Source: Jiangella asiatica
GTDB taxonomy: Bacteria > Actinomycetota > Actinomycetes > Jiangellales > Jiangellaceae
Reading direction: 5' to 3'
Length of the DNA stretch: 64,000 nt
Assembly: GCF_004349065.1 (NCBI RefSeq)
Contig: NZ_SMKZ01000014.1
Coordinates: 78,272 to 142,271 of the forward strand
Under the pieces are notes generated by a model. The model saw nothing but the letters and a program-made list of their open reading frames with translations, was not told the DNA's origin and searched no databases. Both the position numbers and the translations under genes were made by a program. This document shows, one piece after another, positions 24,061-32,683 of the stretch (its first letter is position 1; each line of letters starts with the position of its first letter).

Positions 24061-24163
24061 GCGCTCCCCCTCGCACCATAGGCGGCATCGGCCCACCTCC
24101 GAGCGTTACACGATGCGACGCGGGGAAGCCGGCTGGCGGAGCGGCACGAACGGTAGCGGTTCT

Positions 24164-25477
24164 TCACGGCCGCTCTCGACGACGGCGGCGGCGGGCGGCG
24201 ATGACGTCGCGGATGGGCGGGACGACGACGCCGTGTTCGGCCATCCGGCGGCGGACCAGGTGGCGGGAGCGCAGGATGCCGGCCAAGCCCACCGTCCACA
24301 CCACGTACTGCACGCACAGCGCGATCCGGAAGTCGTCCAGATCGTACTGACCGGAGCCGCCGGTGCGGGCGTCGAGGACCAGGCCGATGGCGAGGATCGT
24401 CAGCAGCGAGGCCAGGAAGCCGCCGACGTTGACGATGCCGGTGGCCGTGCCCAGCCGGTTGGCCGGGTTGAACGTGCGGGCGAAGTCGAACCCGATCATT
24501 GATCCCGGTCCGCTCAGTGCCAGAGACAGCACGAGCAGCACCAGCAGCCAGGCCGGCGCCTTGCTCGGCCACAGCAGCACCGCCGTCCACGCGCCGGCGT
24601 TGGTCCCGACGACGCCGAGTACCAACCACGACCGCCGCAGCGGATGCCGCTGCACCATGACACCGATGAGCGGGCCGGCCATCACGCCGGCGACGACGGT
24701 GAGGGTGAGCATCGCGCCGGCGAACGACGGTGACATGGCCTCGCCCGAGACCAGGAACGGGTATCCCCACAGCAGCGCGAAGACAGTGCCGGAGAACTGG
24801 GTGGTGAAGTGCGCCCACATCCCCAGCCGCGTGCCAGGGTGCTGCCACGCCGTCACGAGGTCGCGGCCGAGATGCCGCATGGAGCCGTCCTGGACCGGCG
24901 CAGACCGTGTCGACGGCGAATCGCGCAGCGCCGAGAAGGCGAGGACCCCGACCAGCACACCCAGGGCCGCCGCCGACCCGAACGCCGAGCTCCAGCCGTA
25001 CGCGTGCAGCACCGCGACGAACGGCACCGCCGAGAGCACCTGGCCCGCCTGGCCGACCAGTCCGGTCAGCTGGGTCATCACCGGCACCCGGCCGGGCGGG
25101 AACCACCCGGCCACGATCCGCAGCACGCTCACGAACGTCAGCGCGTCCCCGGTGCCGACGAGCACCCGGCCGGCCGCGGCAACCGGCACCGACGTCGCCA
25201 GCGCCAGCGTGACCTGCCCGGCGGCCATCAGCACGGCACCGGCAGCGACCAGCAGCCGGCCGCCGACCCGGTCCAGCAGCAGCCCGATCGGGATCTGCAG
25301 CCCGGCGTAGACGAGCAGCTGCAGGACGACGAACGATGCCAGGACGCTGGCGGAGAGGTCGAACCGCTCGACCGCGTCCAGCCCCGACACCCCGAAGGAT
25401 GTCCGGTGGAGCACGGCCACGATGTAGGCGGAGACGCCGACGGCCCAAATGGCCCAGGCCCGGCGTGGAATCGACAT
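24164..25477 (-). CDS. MFS transporter
   Basis: A 437-residue permease with twelve predicted helices, from MSIPRRAWAIWAVGVSAYIV to VVWTVGLAGILR. The loop 2-3 motif is LLDRVGGRLLVAAG (a version of G-x-L-x-D-R-x-G-x-R) and loop 8-9 reads VQRHPLRRS. Segment GFDFARTFNPANRLGTATGI resembles nitrate/nitrite or small-anion porters but is not decisive, so the substrate is unknown. The ATG at 25477 is chosen; further upstream the frame loses transporter character. Its upstream region holds a hairpin and an inverted repeat. Confidence 0.82.
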   Translation of the reverse strand: MSIPRRAWAIWAVGVSAYIVAVLHRTSFGVSGLDAVERFDLSASVLASFVVLQLLVYAGLQIPIGLLLDRVGGRLLVAAGAVLMAAGQVTLALATSVPVAAAGRVLVGTGDALTFVSVLRIVAGWFPPGRVPVMTQLTGLVGQAGQVLSAVPFVAVLHAYGWSSAFGSAAALGVLVGVLAFSALRDSPSTRSAPVQDGSMRHLGRDLVTAWQHPGTRLGMWAHFTTQFSGTVFALLWGYPFLVSGEAMSPSFAGAMLTLTVVAGVMAGPLIGVMVQRHPLRRSWLVLGVVGTNAGAWTAVLLWPSKAPAWLLVLLVLSLALSGPGSMIGFDFARTFNPANRLGTATGIVNVGGFLASLLTILAIGLVLDARTGGSGQYDLDDFRIALCVQYVVWTVGLAGILRSRHLVRRRMAEHGVVVPPIRDVIAARRRRRRERP

Positions 25478-25506
25478 CAGACGCACATTGTCCAATGGCG
25501 TGCGAA

Positions 25507-25568
25507 GGACCCGGCACCCCGGGATGGAGTGCCGGGCCCTCCGACGTCGGTCACGAGGGCATGTGACC
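25507..25568. promoter_or_regulatory. Hairpin and inverted repeat upstream of the MFS gene
   Basis: GGACCCGGCAC (25507-25517) pairs with GTGCCGGGCCC (25529-25539) at 10 of 11 positions. GGTCAC (25549-25554) and GTGACC (25563-25568) are an exact inverted repeat with 8 bases between. Both lie within 100 bases of the MFS start and could be operator or leader structures. The rest of the gap 25478-25834 is noticeably lower in GC and contains no gene I can support. Confidence 0.5.
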
Positions 25569-25834
25569 ATCCCGGCCGCGGGTTTGATTTCAGGCGGTCC
25601 CCGCGACCGGACATGGCGATCCAAGGACCACCACGATCAGGAATGCGTCTTTCCGTTCGTACGCACGACAAATCCGCACCGCCGGATTCGGCCCGGATCA
25701 GGTTTGCAGAAAGAGCACGGACACGCATGCCGACGCGCCCGCCACAATCGCCGTGTTGCCCGTTTTCGCGGCAAAGGTCAGAAAAGATCGGCCGATCGGA
25801 TGATGTCCGGCGGGCCCGATTTCACGGCCCGAAT

Positions 25835-27199
25835 TCACAGCGACGAACGGTCGGCGAGCAACGACGCGTCCGGGACGGGGAGGTCGTCGACGACGGGCCG
25901 CTCGGGGGTGTCCGGCAGCAGCTCCGGCACGGCCTCGAGGTCGCCGGCCAGGCCCGGCTGGTCCACGGGCATGGTGACGTCCAGGTACGGCACCCCTGGC
26001 GGCGCGGCAGGCACCTCGTATGTCACCCCCGGCGCCGACGGCGTGCCGTCCGGGCAGACCGCGGCGGCCAGCGCGTCCGGCGCGACCGAGGCGGCACCGT
26101 TGTCGAGCAGGCAGGTCCCCGACGACGGCGTCCGCTCGCTCGACGCGTCCACGATGTCAACGCCGTTGCCGGCGAACCGGTTGGAGCGGAACTGGTTGTC
26201 CAGGGCCGGCACGTCCTCCGCGCCACTGAGCACGCTGCCGGCCGCTGCGTTGCCGCCGATCAGGTTGCGCTCGATGACGTTCTCCTGACCGCCGCTGATC
26301 CCGATGCCGACACCGAAGCCGCCTTCGGCCTGCGCCGGCGAGTCGGCCTGGACGTTGTCGGTGACGACATTGGCGACGACGAGGTTGTCGCGTTGCGGGA
26401 CGAACGCCTCCTGGTAGTCCGAGGTCAGCGTCAGCCCGACGCGGTTGCCGGAGAGCCGGTTGCCGGTGATCAGCACGCCGCCGCTGGCGTTGGCGTTCTC
26501 GAAGCCGACGGCGTTGCGCTCGGCGACGTTGCCGGTGACGACGGCGTCGCACTCGATGCACTGACCCAGGTAGAAGCCGGAGTCCGCGCCGCCGGAGGCG
26601 TAGCTGTCGACGATGGCGCCGTGCTGGGCGTGGAACGCGTAGATGCCGTACAGCCCATTGTTGCTGGCCGTGACGTTTCGCACCTCGTAACGCTGCAGGA
26701 GCTCGGCCTCCGGGTCTTCGCTGGAATAGATGTCACCCGGCACGTTGCCCTGCGCGTCGTGCACGCCGGAGATCAGCACCCCGGCCAGTGTGTTGCGCAC
26801 CGCGGTCAGGTTCTGCACCCGCACCCCGTCCGCCACCCCGAGCACCCCGATGGCGCGCTCGCCCTCACCGTCGATGACGACGGCATTGCGGTCGGCGCCG
26901 CGGATGGTGACGTCGGCGGTGTCGACGACGACCGACTCGCGGTAGGTGCCCGGCCCGATGAGCACCATGCCGCCGGCCGCGACCTGCTCGACCGCCTCGC
27001 CGATCGTGGCCGCGTCCTCGGGCACCCGCACCAGACTGGACCCGCCTCCCGTGGCGGACGGGTCCGCGGAATCACCGCCGGGGTTTTCGTCGCCATCGTC
27101 TGAACAAGCGGCCAATGGCGACAACAGCAGAACGGAGATGACGACAAGAGGGGACAATCGGCGCACGGAGACCCCCGCGCCGCGCACGTGACGATTCAC
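25835..27199 (-). CDS. Lipoprotein with right-handed beta-helix (NosD/pectate-lyase-like fold)
   Basis: A 454-residue exported protein. The lipobox is LSPLAAC, after which it is Asp/Gly-rich, then repeats of about 22-25 residues rich in N-x-(V/L/I) patterns (VTIRGADRNAVVIDG, RVQNLTAVRNTLAGV, RYEVRNVTASNNGLYGI, ENVIERNLIGGNAA). This is the parallel beta-helix seen in NosD/CASH proteins and pectate lyases. Two cysteines occur in GQCIECDAVV. The start may be the GTG at 27199 or a GTG at 27166 preceded by GCGGGGG. It lies between two lower-GC gaps. It may bind or cleave polysaccharide, or act as a surface lipoprotein; no catalytic motif is clear. Confidence 0.8.
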   Translation of the reverse strand: MNRHVRGAGVSVRRLSPLVVISVLLLSPLAACSDDGDENPGGDSADPSATGGGSSLVRVPEDAATIGEAVEQVAAGGMVLIGPGTYRESVVVDTADVTIRGADRNAVVIDGEGERAIGVLGVADGVRVQNLTAVRNTLAGVLISGVHDAQGNVPGDIYSSEDPEAELLQRYEVRNVTASNNGLYGIYAFHAQHGAIVDSYASGGADSGFYLGQCIECDAVVTGNVAERNAVGFENANASGGVLITGNRLSGNRVGLTLTSDYQEAFVPQRDNLVVANVVTDNVQADSPAQAEGGFGVGIGISGGQENVIERNLIGGNAAAGSVLSGAEDVPALDNQFRSNRFAGNGVDIVDASSERTPSSGTCLLDNGAASVAPDALAAAVCPDGTPSAPGVTYEVPAAPPGVPYLDVTMPVDQPGLAGDLEAVPELLPDTPERPVVDDLPVPDASLLADRSSL

Positions 27200-27322
27200 C
27201 AGATGTTTTCCCTATTGGACGGGTTCACTATTAGTTATTTTACCCATCCAGGAAATTGCGGAAGGCAGTTCGCGGCATTCTCGAATGCCCGGAATGCACG
27301 CGCGCCGGACCGGCGCCAGCCG

Positions 27323-27763
27323 TCAGGTCGCGGCGGCGCGGATGTAGGAGGAGAGGGAATCGCGCTCGACCTCGAGCTCGGTGATGCGGATCTTGACGAC
27401 GTCGCCGATACTGACGAGTCCGTCCAGCCGGCCCTCGTCGGTGATCACCGGCACGTGCCGGAACCGGCCCTCCGTCATGGCCGCGGCCAGCTCGTCGATG
27501 TGCGTCCCGAGCACGCAGGTCTGGACCTCCGACGTCATGATGGCCGAGACCGGCTCGGAGAGGATGGCCGCACCGCGGGCGGCCAGCGCGCGGACGATGT
27601 CGCGCTCGGAGACGATTCCGTTGATCGTGCTGCCGTCGGACGACACGACCACCGCGCCGATGCGGTTCTCGGCCAGCACGGTCAGAAGGCTGCGGACGTC
27701 GGTGTCGGGCGGCACGGTGACAACAACCTTGCCCTTGTTCCGGATGATGTCGGAGATTCGCAT
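27323..27763 (-). CDS. CBS-domain protein
   Basis: A 146-residue protein made of a CBS pair: MRISDIIRNKGKVVVTVPPD ... IGAVVVSSDGSTINGIVSERD, and ILSEPVSAIMTSEVQT ... RFRHVPVITDEGRLDGLVSIGD. CBS pairs sense adenosyl ligands such as AMP, ATP or NAD(H). The ATG at 27763 is chosen because GAGGAGG precedes it by 5 bases. It is monocistronic between the beta-helix lipoprotein and a LacI regulator; similar stand-alone CBS pairs occur in many actinobacteria as stress-induced proteins. Confidence 0.88.
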   Translation of the reverse strand: MRISDIIRNKGKVVVTVPPDTDVRSLLTVLAENRIGAVVVSSDGSTINGIVSERDIVRALAARGAAILSEPVSAIMTSEVQTCVLGTHIDELAAAMTEGRFRHVPVITDEGRLDGLVSIGDVVKIRITELEVERDSLSSYIRAAAT

Positions 27764-27886
27764 CGGGGCCTCCTCGCCGGCACGGAGCACACCTGGTGCC
27801 TTTGAACCGTACGGCCAATCGGCCGATCAGGAAAGGGATCCGAACTTCCCGCGGGCGGTTTGCCCAGGTTTTTCGGAAGTTCTCAG

Positions 27887-28909
27887 CTACGGAGCGCGCA
27901 AGCCCGGCGCCGGCCCGGTCGAGGCGCGCACCACCAGATCAGGCGCGAACAGGAGCTCCGACCGCTCCGGCGCGACGCCCGCGATCTGCTCCATGAGCGC
28001 GTTGACGGCCGCGGCGGACATCGCTGGCACCGCCTGCCGGACCGTCGTCAGCGGCGGGTCCGTGAAGGGCATGAGCGGCGAGTCGTCGTAGCCGACCACT
28101 GACACGTCACCGGGCACGTCCAGACCGCGGTTGCGCACGGCGCGGACCGCGCCCAGCGCCATCAGGTCCGAGCCGCAGACGATGCCGGTGCAGCCGGCGT
28201 CCAGAAGCTGTTCGGCGCCGGCCCGGCCGCCTTCGACGGTGAAGAACGAGGTGGCGACGGCGTTCTCGACGGCCGGCGCGCCCGGCACCGCACGCAGCGC
28301 CCGGGTGAAACCCTCGATCTTGCGGGCGGCGGGCACGAACCGCCGTGGCCCGATGACCAGCCCGATCCGGGTGTGCCCGAGGGAGGCGAGGTGCCCGACC
28401 GCGAGCCCGGCGGCGGCGACGTCGTCGGTGGAGACGAACGGCGCGTCCAGCCCGGCGACGTACCCGTTCACCAGCACGACCGGCACGCCGAGCTCGCGCA
28501 GCCGGACGTAGCGGTCCGGGCTGGCGGTGCTGTCCGCGTGCAGGCCCGATACGAAAACGATGCCGGCGACGCCACGGTCGAGCAGCATGTCGACGTACTC
28601 GTCCTCGCTCACCCCGCCCGGCGTCTGGGTGCACAGCAGTGGCGTGTACTGGCGCTGGGCCAGGATGGTCTCGATGACCTGGACGAACGCCGGGAAGACG
28701 GGGTTCTCCAGCTCGGGGACGACGAGCCCGACCAGCCCTGCGCCAGTGGTGCGCAACCGGCTGGGACGCTCATAGCCGAGCAGGTCGAGCGCGGCGAGCA
28801 CCGCCTGCCGGGTCTGCACGGCGACACCCGGCCTGGCGTTCAACACCCGGCTGACTGTCGCCTCGCTGACACCCGCGTGCGTGGCGACGTCGCTGAGCCG
28901 CACCGTCAT
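27887..28909 (-). CDS. LacI-family transcriptional regulator
   Basis: 340 residues. An N-terminal LacI helix-turn-helix (VRLSDVATHAGVSEATVSRV) and hinge are followed by a periplasmic-binding-protein-like sensor domain (GLVGLVVPELENPVFPAFVQ, RGVAGIVFVSG, DVSVVGYDDSPLMPFTDPPL). It is transcribed away from the MsiK-like ATPase gene; the two share a 205-base promoter region with a CRP-type site. A sugar-responsive role in controlling the ATPase is likely but the ligand is unknown. Confidence 0.9.
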   Translation of the reverse strand: MTVRLSDVATHAGVSEATVSRVLNARPGVAVQTRQAVLAALDLLGYERPSRLRTTGAGLVGLVVPELENPVFPAFVQVIETILAQRQYTPLLCTQTPGGVSEDEYVDMLLDRGVAGIVFVSGLHADSTASPDRYVRLRELGVPVVLVNGYVAGLDAPFVSTDDVAAAGLAVGHLASLGHTRIGLVIGPRRFVPAARKIEGFTRALRAVPGAPAVENAVATSFFTVEGGRAGAEQLLDAGCTGIVCGSDLMALGAVRAVRNRGLDVPGDVSVVGYDDSPLMPFTDPPLTTVRQAVPAMSAAAVNALMEQIAGVAPERSELLFAPDLVVRASTGPAPGLRAP

Positions 28910-28960
28910 GGACGGACCGTACCGCGCTCCCGTCGCCTGCCGGCGCGGTGGGCAGCGGCC

Positions 28961-28978
28961 ACGTGACCTACGTCACGC
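28961..28978. promoter_or_regulatory. CRP-type palindrome between lacI-type gene and ABC ATPase
   Basis: CGTGACCTACGTCACG is an inverted repeat (GTGAC 28963-28967, GTCAC 28972-28976), matching the CRP/GlxR pattern TGTGA-N6-TCACA in its inner bases. It is 150 bases upstream of the ATPase start and 54 bases from the LacI start. A near-identical site occurs at 32583-32604. Confidence 0.6.
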
Positions 28979-29114
28979 CTGGGTGACGTGTCGCGGCTCA
29001 CCATATAGTGTCTCGTAACACCCGCAACCCAGTGGAAACCTGCGGGACAACTGAATACCCCGTCCACTTCACTACGGATCGTCCGGCACGTACCTGCCGG
29101 TGAAGGGAAGCACG

Positions 29115-30236
29115 ATGGCCACGGTCACGTACGACAAGGCAACCCGGATCTACCCGGGAACCGACAAGCCAGCGGTCGACAGTCTCGATCTCGCCATCGA
29201 GGACGGGGAGTTCCTGGTCCTCGTCGGCCCGTCCGGCTGCGGGAAGTCCACCAGCCTTCGCATGCTCGCCGGCCTCGAAGAGGTCGACGGCGGCTCCATC
29301 CGCATCGGTGACCGCGACGTCACGCACATGCCGCCGAAGGACCGCGACATCGCGATGGTGTTCCAGAACTACGCGCTTTACCCGCACATGTCGGTCGCCG
29401 ACAACATGGGTTTTGCCCTGAAGATCGCCGGCACGCCGAAGGACGAGATCCGCCGCCGCGTCGGTGACGCCGCCAAGCTGCTCGACCTGGCCGAGTACCT
29501 CGACCGCAAGCCGAAGGCCCTCTCCGGTGGCCAGCGGCAGCGCGTCGCCATGGGCCGGGCCATCGTGCGTGAGCCGCAGGTGTTCCTCATGGACGAGCCG
29601 CTGTCCAACCTGGACGCCAAGCTGCGCGTGTCCACGCGCACCCAGATCGCCTCGCTGCAGCGCCGGCTGGGCATCACCACCGTCTACGTCACGCACGACC
29701 AGGTAGAGGCCATGACCATGGGCGACCGCGTGGCCGTGCTCAAGGACGGCCTGCTGCAGCAGGTCGACAGCCCGCTGGGCCTGTACGACAAGCCGGCCAA
29801 CGTGTTCGTCGCCGGCTTCATCGGCTCGCCGGCCATGAACATCGCGACCTTCGACGTCGCCGACGGCCGTGCCAAGCTCGGTGACGCCGACGTTGCGATC
29901 CCCAGCTCCATCAGTTCGCAGGTGGCCGCGGAGGGGTCCTCGACGGTCACCCTCGGCATCCGGCCGGAGTCGCTGATCCCGGCGTCGAGCGAGGACACCG
30001 GCGGCATCCCGGTGCTGGTGGACGTCGTCGAGGAGCTCGGCTCCGACGCCTACGTCTACGGCCGGCCCGCCGGCCCGGAGGCCGAGCAGCAGACCGAGAG
30101 GCTGCGCAGCGACCAGATCATCGCCCGCGTCGAGCCGCGCAACGCCCCGCAGAAGGGCGAGAAGATCACCTTCACGGTCCGGCCTGGCAGCGAGCACTTC
30201 TTCTCGGTCAAGACCGGGGAGCGTCTCGACGCCTGA
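29115..30236 (+). CDS. Sugar ABC-transporter ATPase (MsiK/UgpC-like)
   Basis: A 373-residue ATPase with Walker [12 protein letters not shown]-loop [13 protein letters not shown], signature [14 protein letters not shown], Walker [16 protein letters not shown] and H-loop VTHDQ. A C-terminal TOBE/OB region ([18 protein letters not shown]) marks the carbohydrate CUT1 class. It is a lone gene, with no permease or binding protein beside it. In Streptomyces such a lone MsiK powers several sugar importers. The importer at 52-59 kb has two permeases and no ATPase, so this is a natural partner. The ATG at 29115 follows AAGGGAAGC. A strong terminator follows. Confidence 0.92.
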   Translation: MATVTYDKATRIYPGTDKPAVDSLDLAIEDGEFLVLVGPSGCGKSTSLRMLAGLEEVDGGSIRIGDRDVTHMPPKDRDIAMVFQNYALYPHMSVADNMGFALKIAGTPKDEIRRRVGDAAKLLDLAEYLDRKPKALSGGQRQRVAMGRAIVREPQVFLMDEPLSNLDAKLRVSTRTQIASLQRRLGITTVYVTHDQVEAMTMGDRVAVLKDGLLQQVDSPLGLYDKPANVFVAGFIGSPAMNIATFDVADGRAKLGDADVAIPSSISSQVAAEGSSTVTLGIRPESLIPASSEDTGGIPVLVDVVEELGSDAYVYGRPAGPEAEQQTERLRSDQIIARVEPRNAPQKGEKITFTVRPGSEHFFSVKTGERLDA

Positions 30237-30259
30237 CAGGCTCACGTCCAGCACACGAC

Positions 30260-30296
30260 GATCAGCGCCTGGCCGGCTCCCGGCCGGGCGCTGATC
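30260..30296. terminator. Intrinsic terminator after the ABC ATPase
   Basis: Arms 30260-30276 (GATCAGCGCCTGGCCGG) and 30280-30296 pair with one mismatch around a 3-base loop, then GTTCT. The 30237-30607 gap otherwise holds repeat copy C and no gene. Confidence 0.85.
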
Positions 30297-30446
30297 GTTC
30301 TGCGGCTCATGATCATGGTTGATTCGGTAGCGCCAGAACCCCACCGAACCACCCGCCAGCACGCCGCGCCGGCCCGTACCCACGCCGTCGCCATCCGCCC
30401 CACCCACGGGTGGTTCCGGGGGTCGTCGGGTGCGTGGCGGTCGGCG

Positions 30447-30535
30447 ACATCACCGGGCGTTCCCGCGCTCCACCAGGCCTACAAGCACGGTGAAGCACAC
30501 ACGATCCTCGTGATGTACCCGATCGTTGATCACGA
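30447..30535. repeat. Dispersed hairpin element, copy C
   Basis: Shares with copy E (inverted) the blocks GGTGAAGCAC, TCCTCGTGATGT and GATCGTTG in the same order and spacing, and begins ACATCACC like copy B. It is less palindromic than B. It lies between the ATPase terminator and the DUF4032 gene. Confidence 0.75.
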
Positions 30536-30607
30536 GGCACAGCAGGCCCCGCCCCCTGATCTTCGATTACCCCTGGGCCACGCGCGGGGTGCGGGACAAT
30601 CGTGGGC

Positions 30608-31876
30608 ATGGAGCTCCGGATCCTCGCCGCGCCGCGGGAGCAGCAGGCTCTGCTCGACCTGCCGTGGGACATGCCGCTGGAGCAGTGGCCCGAGTGGTAC
30701 CTGGTGGCGCTTCCCCGCGGCATCTCGCGGCACGTCGTGCGCTTCACCCGGCTCGGCGGCAATGTCTACGCGTTGAAGGAGATCGTCAAGCCGTTCGCCG
30801 ACCGTGAGTACCAGATGCTGCGCGACCTGGCCCGGCTGGACGTGCCGTCGGTCAAGGCGGTGGGCGTGGTCAGTGGCCGTGAGGCGCCCGACGGCACCTC
30901 GCTGGACTCCATCCTCGTCACCCGGCACCTGCAGTTCTCTCTGCCCTACCGGGCGCTGTTCGCCCGCATGATGCGCCGCGACACCGTCGACCGGCTGATC
31001 GACGCCCTGGTCGTGTTGATCGCCCGGCTGCACCTCACCGGGTTCTACTGGGGTGACTGCTCGCTGTCCAACACGCTGTTCCGTCGCGACGCCGGCGCGT
31101 TCGCGGCGTACCTCGTCGACGCCGAGACCGGCGAGCTGCACAACACTCTCAGCGACGGGCAGCGCGCGCACGACCTGGACACCGCCCGCACCAACATCGC
31201 CGGCGAGATGATGGATCTGCTGGCCGCGGGCCAGCTGGACGAAAGCGTCGACCCCATCGCGGTCAGCGACCAAGTGGCCGATCGGTACGAGGCGCTGTGG
31301 GCCGAGCTGACCGACTGGGAGGCCTTCGACGTCAACGAGCGCTGGCGCATCGCCCGGCGGGTCGAACGGCTCAACGAGCTGGGCTTCGACGTCGACGAGC
31401 TCGACATCGTCACCGACATCGGCGGCCGCACCATCAGGGTCCAGCCCAAGGTGGTAGACCCCGGCCACCACTCGCGGCGGCTGCTGCGGCTCATCGGCAT
31501 CGACGCACAGGAGAACCAGGCGCGCCGGCTACTCAACGACCTCGACACCTACGCGGCCGTCACCGAGCAACAGGGCGAGGACGAGGAGATCGTCGCCAAT
31601 GCCTGGGTGCTCGACTCCTACGAGCCGGTGCTGCGTGCGATCCCGCGCGAGCTGCGCGGCAAGCTGGAGGGCCCGGAGATCTACCACGAGGTCCTCGAGC
31701 ACCGCTGGTACCTCTCCGAGCACCTCGGGCACGACGCCGGCCTGGAAGAGGCCGCCCGCGACTACGTCGAGAACGTGCTGCGCCACAAGCCCGATGAGCT
31801 GGCGATCCTCGGCGGCACCGCGGCCGAGCCCGACGCTACCCAGCCGTTCCGCATCCTCTGGAACGACCTGCAGTAG
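30608..31876 (+). CDS. DUF4032 protein with kinase-like N-terminal domain
   Basis: A 422-residue soluble protein. The first half resembles a lipopolysaccharide-kinase/RIO-like fold: VYALKEIVKPFADREYQML (candidate ATP-binding Lys), LIARLHLTGFYWGDCSLSNT (catalytic-loop-like D-x-x-x-x-N) and AYLVDAETGEL (DFG-like). The second half (VVDPGHHSRRLLRLIGIDAQ, EHRWYLSEHLGHDAGLEEA) is the DUF4032 region. Such proteins are widespread in actinobacteria without assigned function. The ATG at 30608 or a GTG six bases upstream could be the start. Confidence 0.85.
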   Translation: MELRILAAPREQQALLDLPWDMPLEQWPEWYLVALPRGISRHVVRFTRLGGNVYALKEIVKPFADREYQMLRDLARLDVPSVKAVGVVSGREAPDGTSLDSILVTRHLQFSLPYRALFARMMRRDTVDRLIDALVVLIARLHLTGFYWGDCSLSNTLFRRDAGAFAAYLVDAETGELHNTLSDGQRAHDLDTARTNIAGEMMDLLAAGQLDESVDPIAVSDQVADRYEALWAELTDWEAFDVNERWRIARRVERLNELGFDVDELDIVTDIGGRTIRVQPKVVDPGHHSRRLLRLIGIDAQENQARRLLNDLDTYAAVTEQQGEDEEIVANAWVLDSYEPVLRAIPRELRGKLEGPEIYHEVLEHRWYLSEHLGHDAGLEEAARDYVENVLRHKPDELAILGGTAAEPDATQPFRILWNDLQ

Positions 31877-32078
31877 CCGTTGCGCCGCAGCCTACCTCCA
31901 GTCATGCCACCTTACGGTGCTGCGCGCGGGCACATGACCTCTGGGAACGGGAAGCGGCACCACACCATGCGTACCCGCCGGCGTGCCGCGCTGGCAGCGT
32001 GCGCGCCCGGGGCTGCCCTGATCATGGCGGCCGGCACCCCGGAGCGCCGCGTAGCGGCGCCGCCGCGCTGACCGATCC

Positions 32079-32139
32079 CGGCGAACGCAAGCCACCCGCT
32101 CCACCTGGACTGCCTGACAGGTGGAGCGGGTGTTCGCCG
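32079..32139. terminator. Long bidirectional hairpin between convergent genes
   Basis: CACCCGCTCCACCTG (32093-32107) and CAGGTGGAGCGGGTG (32118-32132) form a perfect 15-pair stem with a 10-base loop. CGGCGAAC (32079-32086) and GTTCGCCG (32132-32139) extend it past a small bulge. It lies between the DUF4032 gene and the convergent YCII gene. The remainder of 31877-32173 shows no convincing gene; a 34-codon signal-peptide-like frame at 31968-32071 is probably chance. Confidence 0.8.
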
Positions 32140-32173
32140 TTCTGGGGCCGGGCCCGCGACGCGGCGGTGCCGC

Positions 32174-32560
32174 TCAGCCGAGTCGATGTGGGGTGTCGCC
32201 TCGGACGGCGGTCGTGACCTCCTCGTCGACCGGGCGGATCTCCACCGCCCCGCCGACGCCGCACGGAATCCGGCCGGCGATCTCCTTGGCCTCATCGAGC
32301 GAGTCGCACTCGACGAGGTAGTAGCCGGCCAGCAGCTCTTTGGCCTCGAGGAACGGCCCATCGGTGACGGTGGCGGTCCCGCCGCGCTCCAACATCCGGA
32401 CCGTCGTGGCCGCCGACGGGTCGCGCAGCGCGGCGGAGCTGAGCACTGCCCCGGCGGCGTCGAGCTCGCGGAAGAGGGTGACGTGCCCCTGGAGTCGCCC
32501 CTCCGGGTCCGGATCGGGGCCGGCACCAGGGTTGTTGTAGATGAGCATCAGGTACTTCAC
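32174..32560 (-). CDS. YCII-related (DGPF) domain protein
   Basis: A 128-residue ferredoxin-like protein with MKYLMLIYNNPGAG at the start and the diagnostic TVTDGPFLEAKELLAGYYLV, then AGRIPCGVGGAVEIRPV. These proteins are often encoded with ECF sigma factors or as stand-alone stress genes; the catalytic activity is unclear. It starts at a GTG (32560). It is divergent from an MFS exporter; a CRP-type palindrome lies between them. Confidence 0.9.
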   Translation of the reverse strand: MKYLMLIYNNPGAGPDPDPEGRLQGHVTLFRELDAAGAVLSSAALRDPSAATTVRMLERGGTATVTDGPFLEAKELLAGYYLVECDSLDEAKEIAGRIPCGVGGAVEIRPVDEEVTTAVRGDTPHRLG

Positions 32561-32582
32561 GGTTCACACTCTCTCACGACAT

Positions 32583-32604
32583 CGATGTGACCCACGTCAC
32601 ATCG
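32583..32604. promoter_or_regulatory. CRP-type palindrome between YCII gene and MFS exporter
   Basis: CGATGTGAC (32583-32591) and GTCACATCG (32596-32604) are exact inverted arms around CCAC, giving TGTGACCCACGTCACA, a full match to the CRP/GlxR pattern TGTGA-N6-TCACA. It is 23 bases from the YCII start and 80 bases from the MFS start. It shares GTGACC-ACGTCAC with the site at 28963-28976. Confidence 0.72.
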
Positions 32605-32683
32605 CTTGTGCTCACAGTGATGTCGAGGACGCGATGCCGGCCGCGACGTCTCAGGCGACACCACCATCGAGAGAGGGACTTCC

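Noticed and set aside
31968..32071. 34-codon frame starting MRTRRRAALAACAPGAAL
   Set aside because: It looks like a signal peptide but has no body and no ribosome site, and it ends next to a terminator stem.
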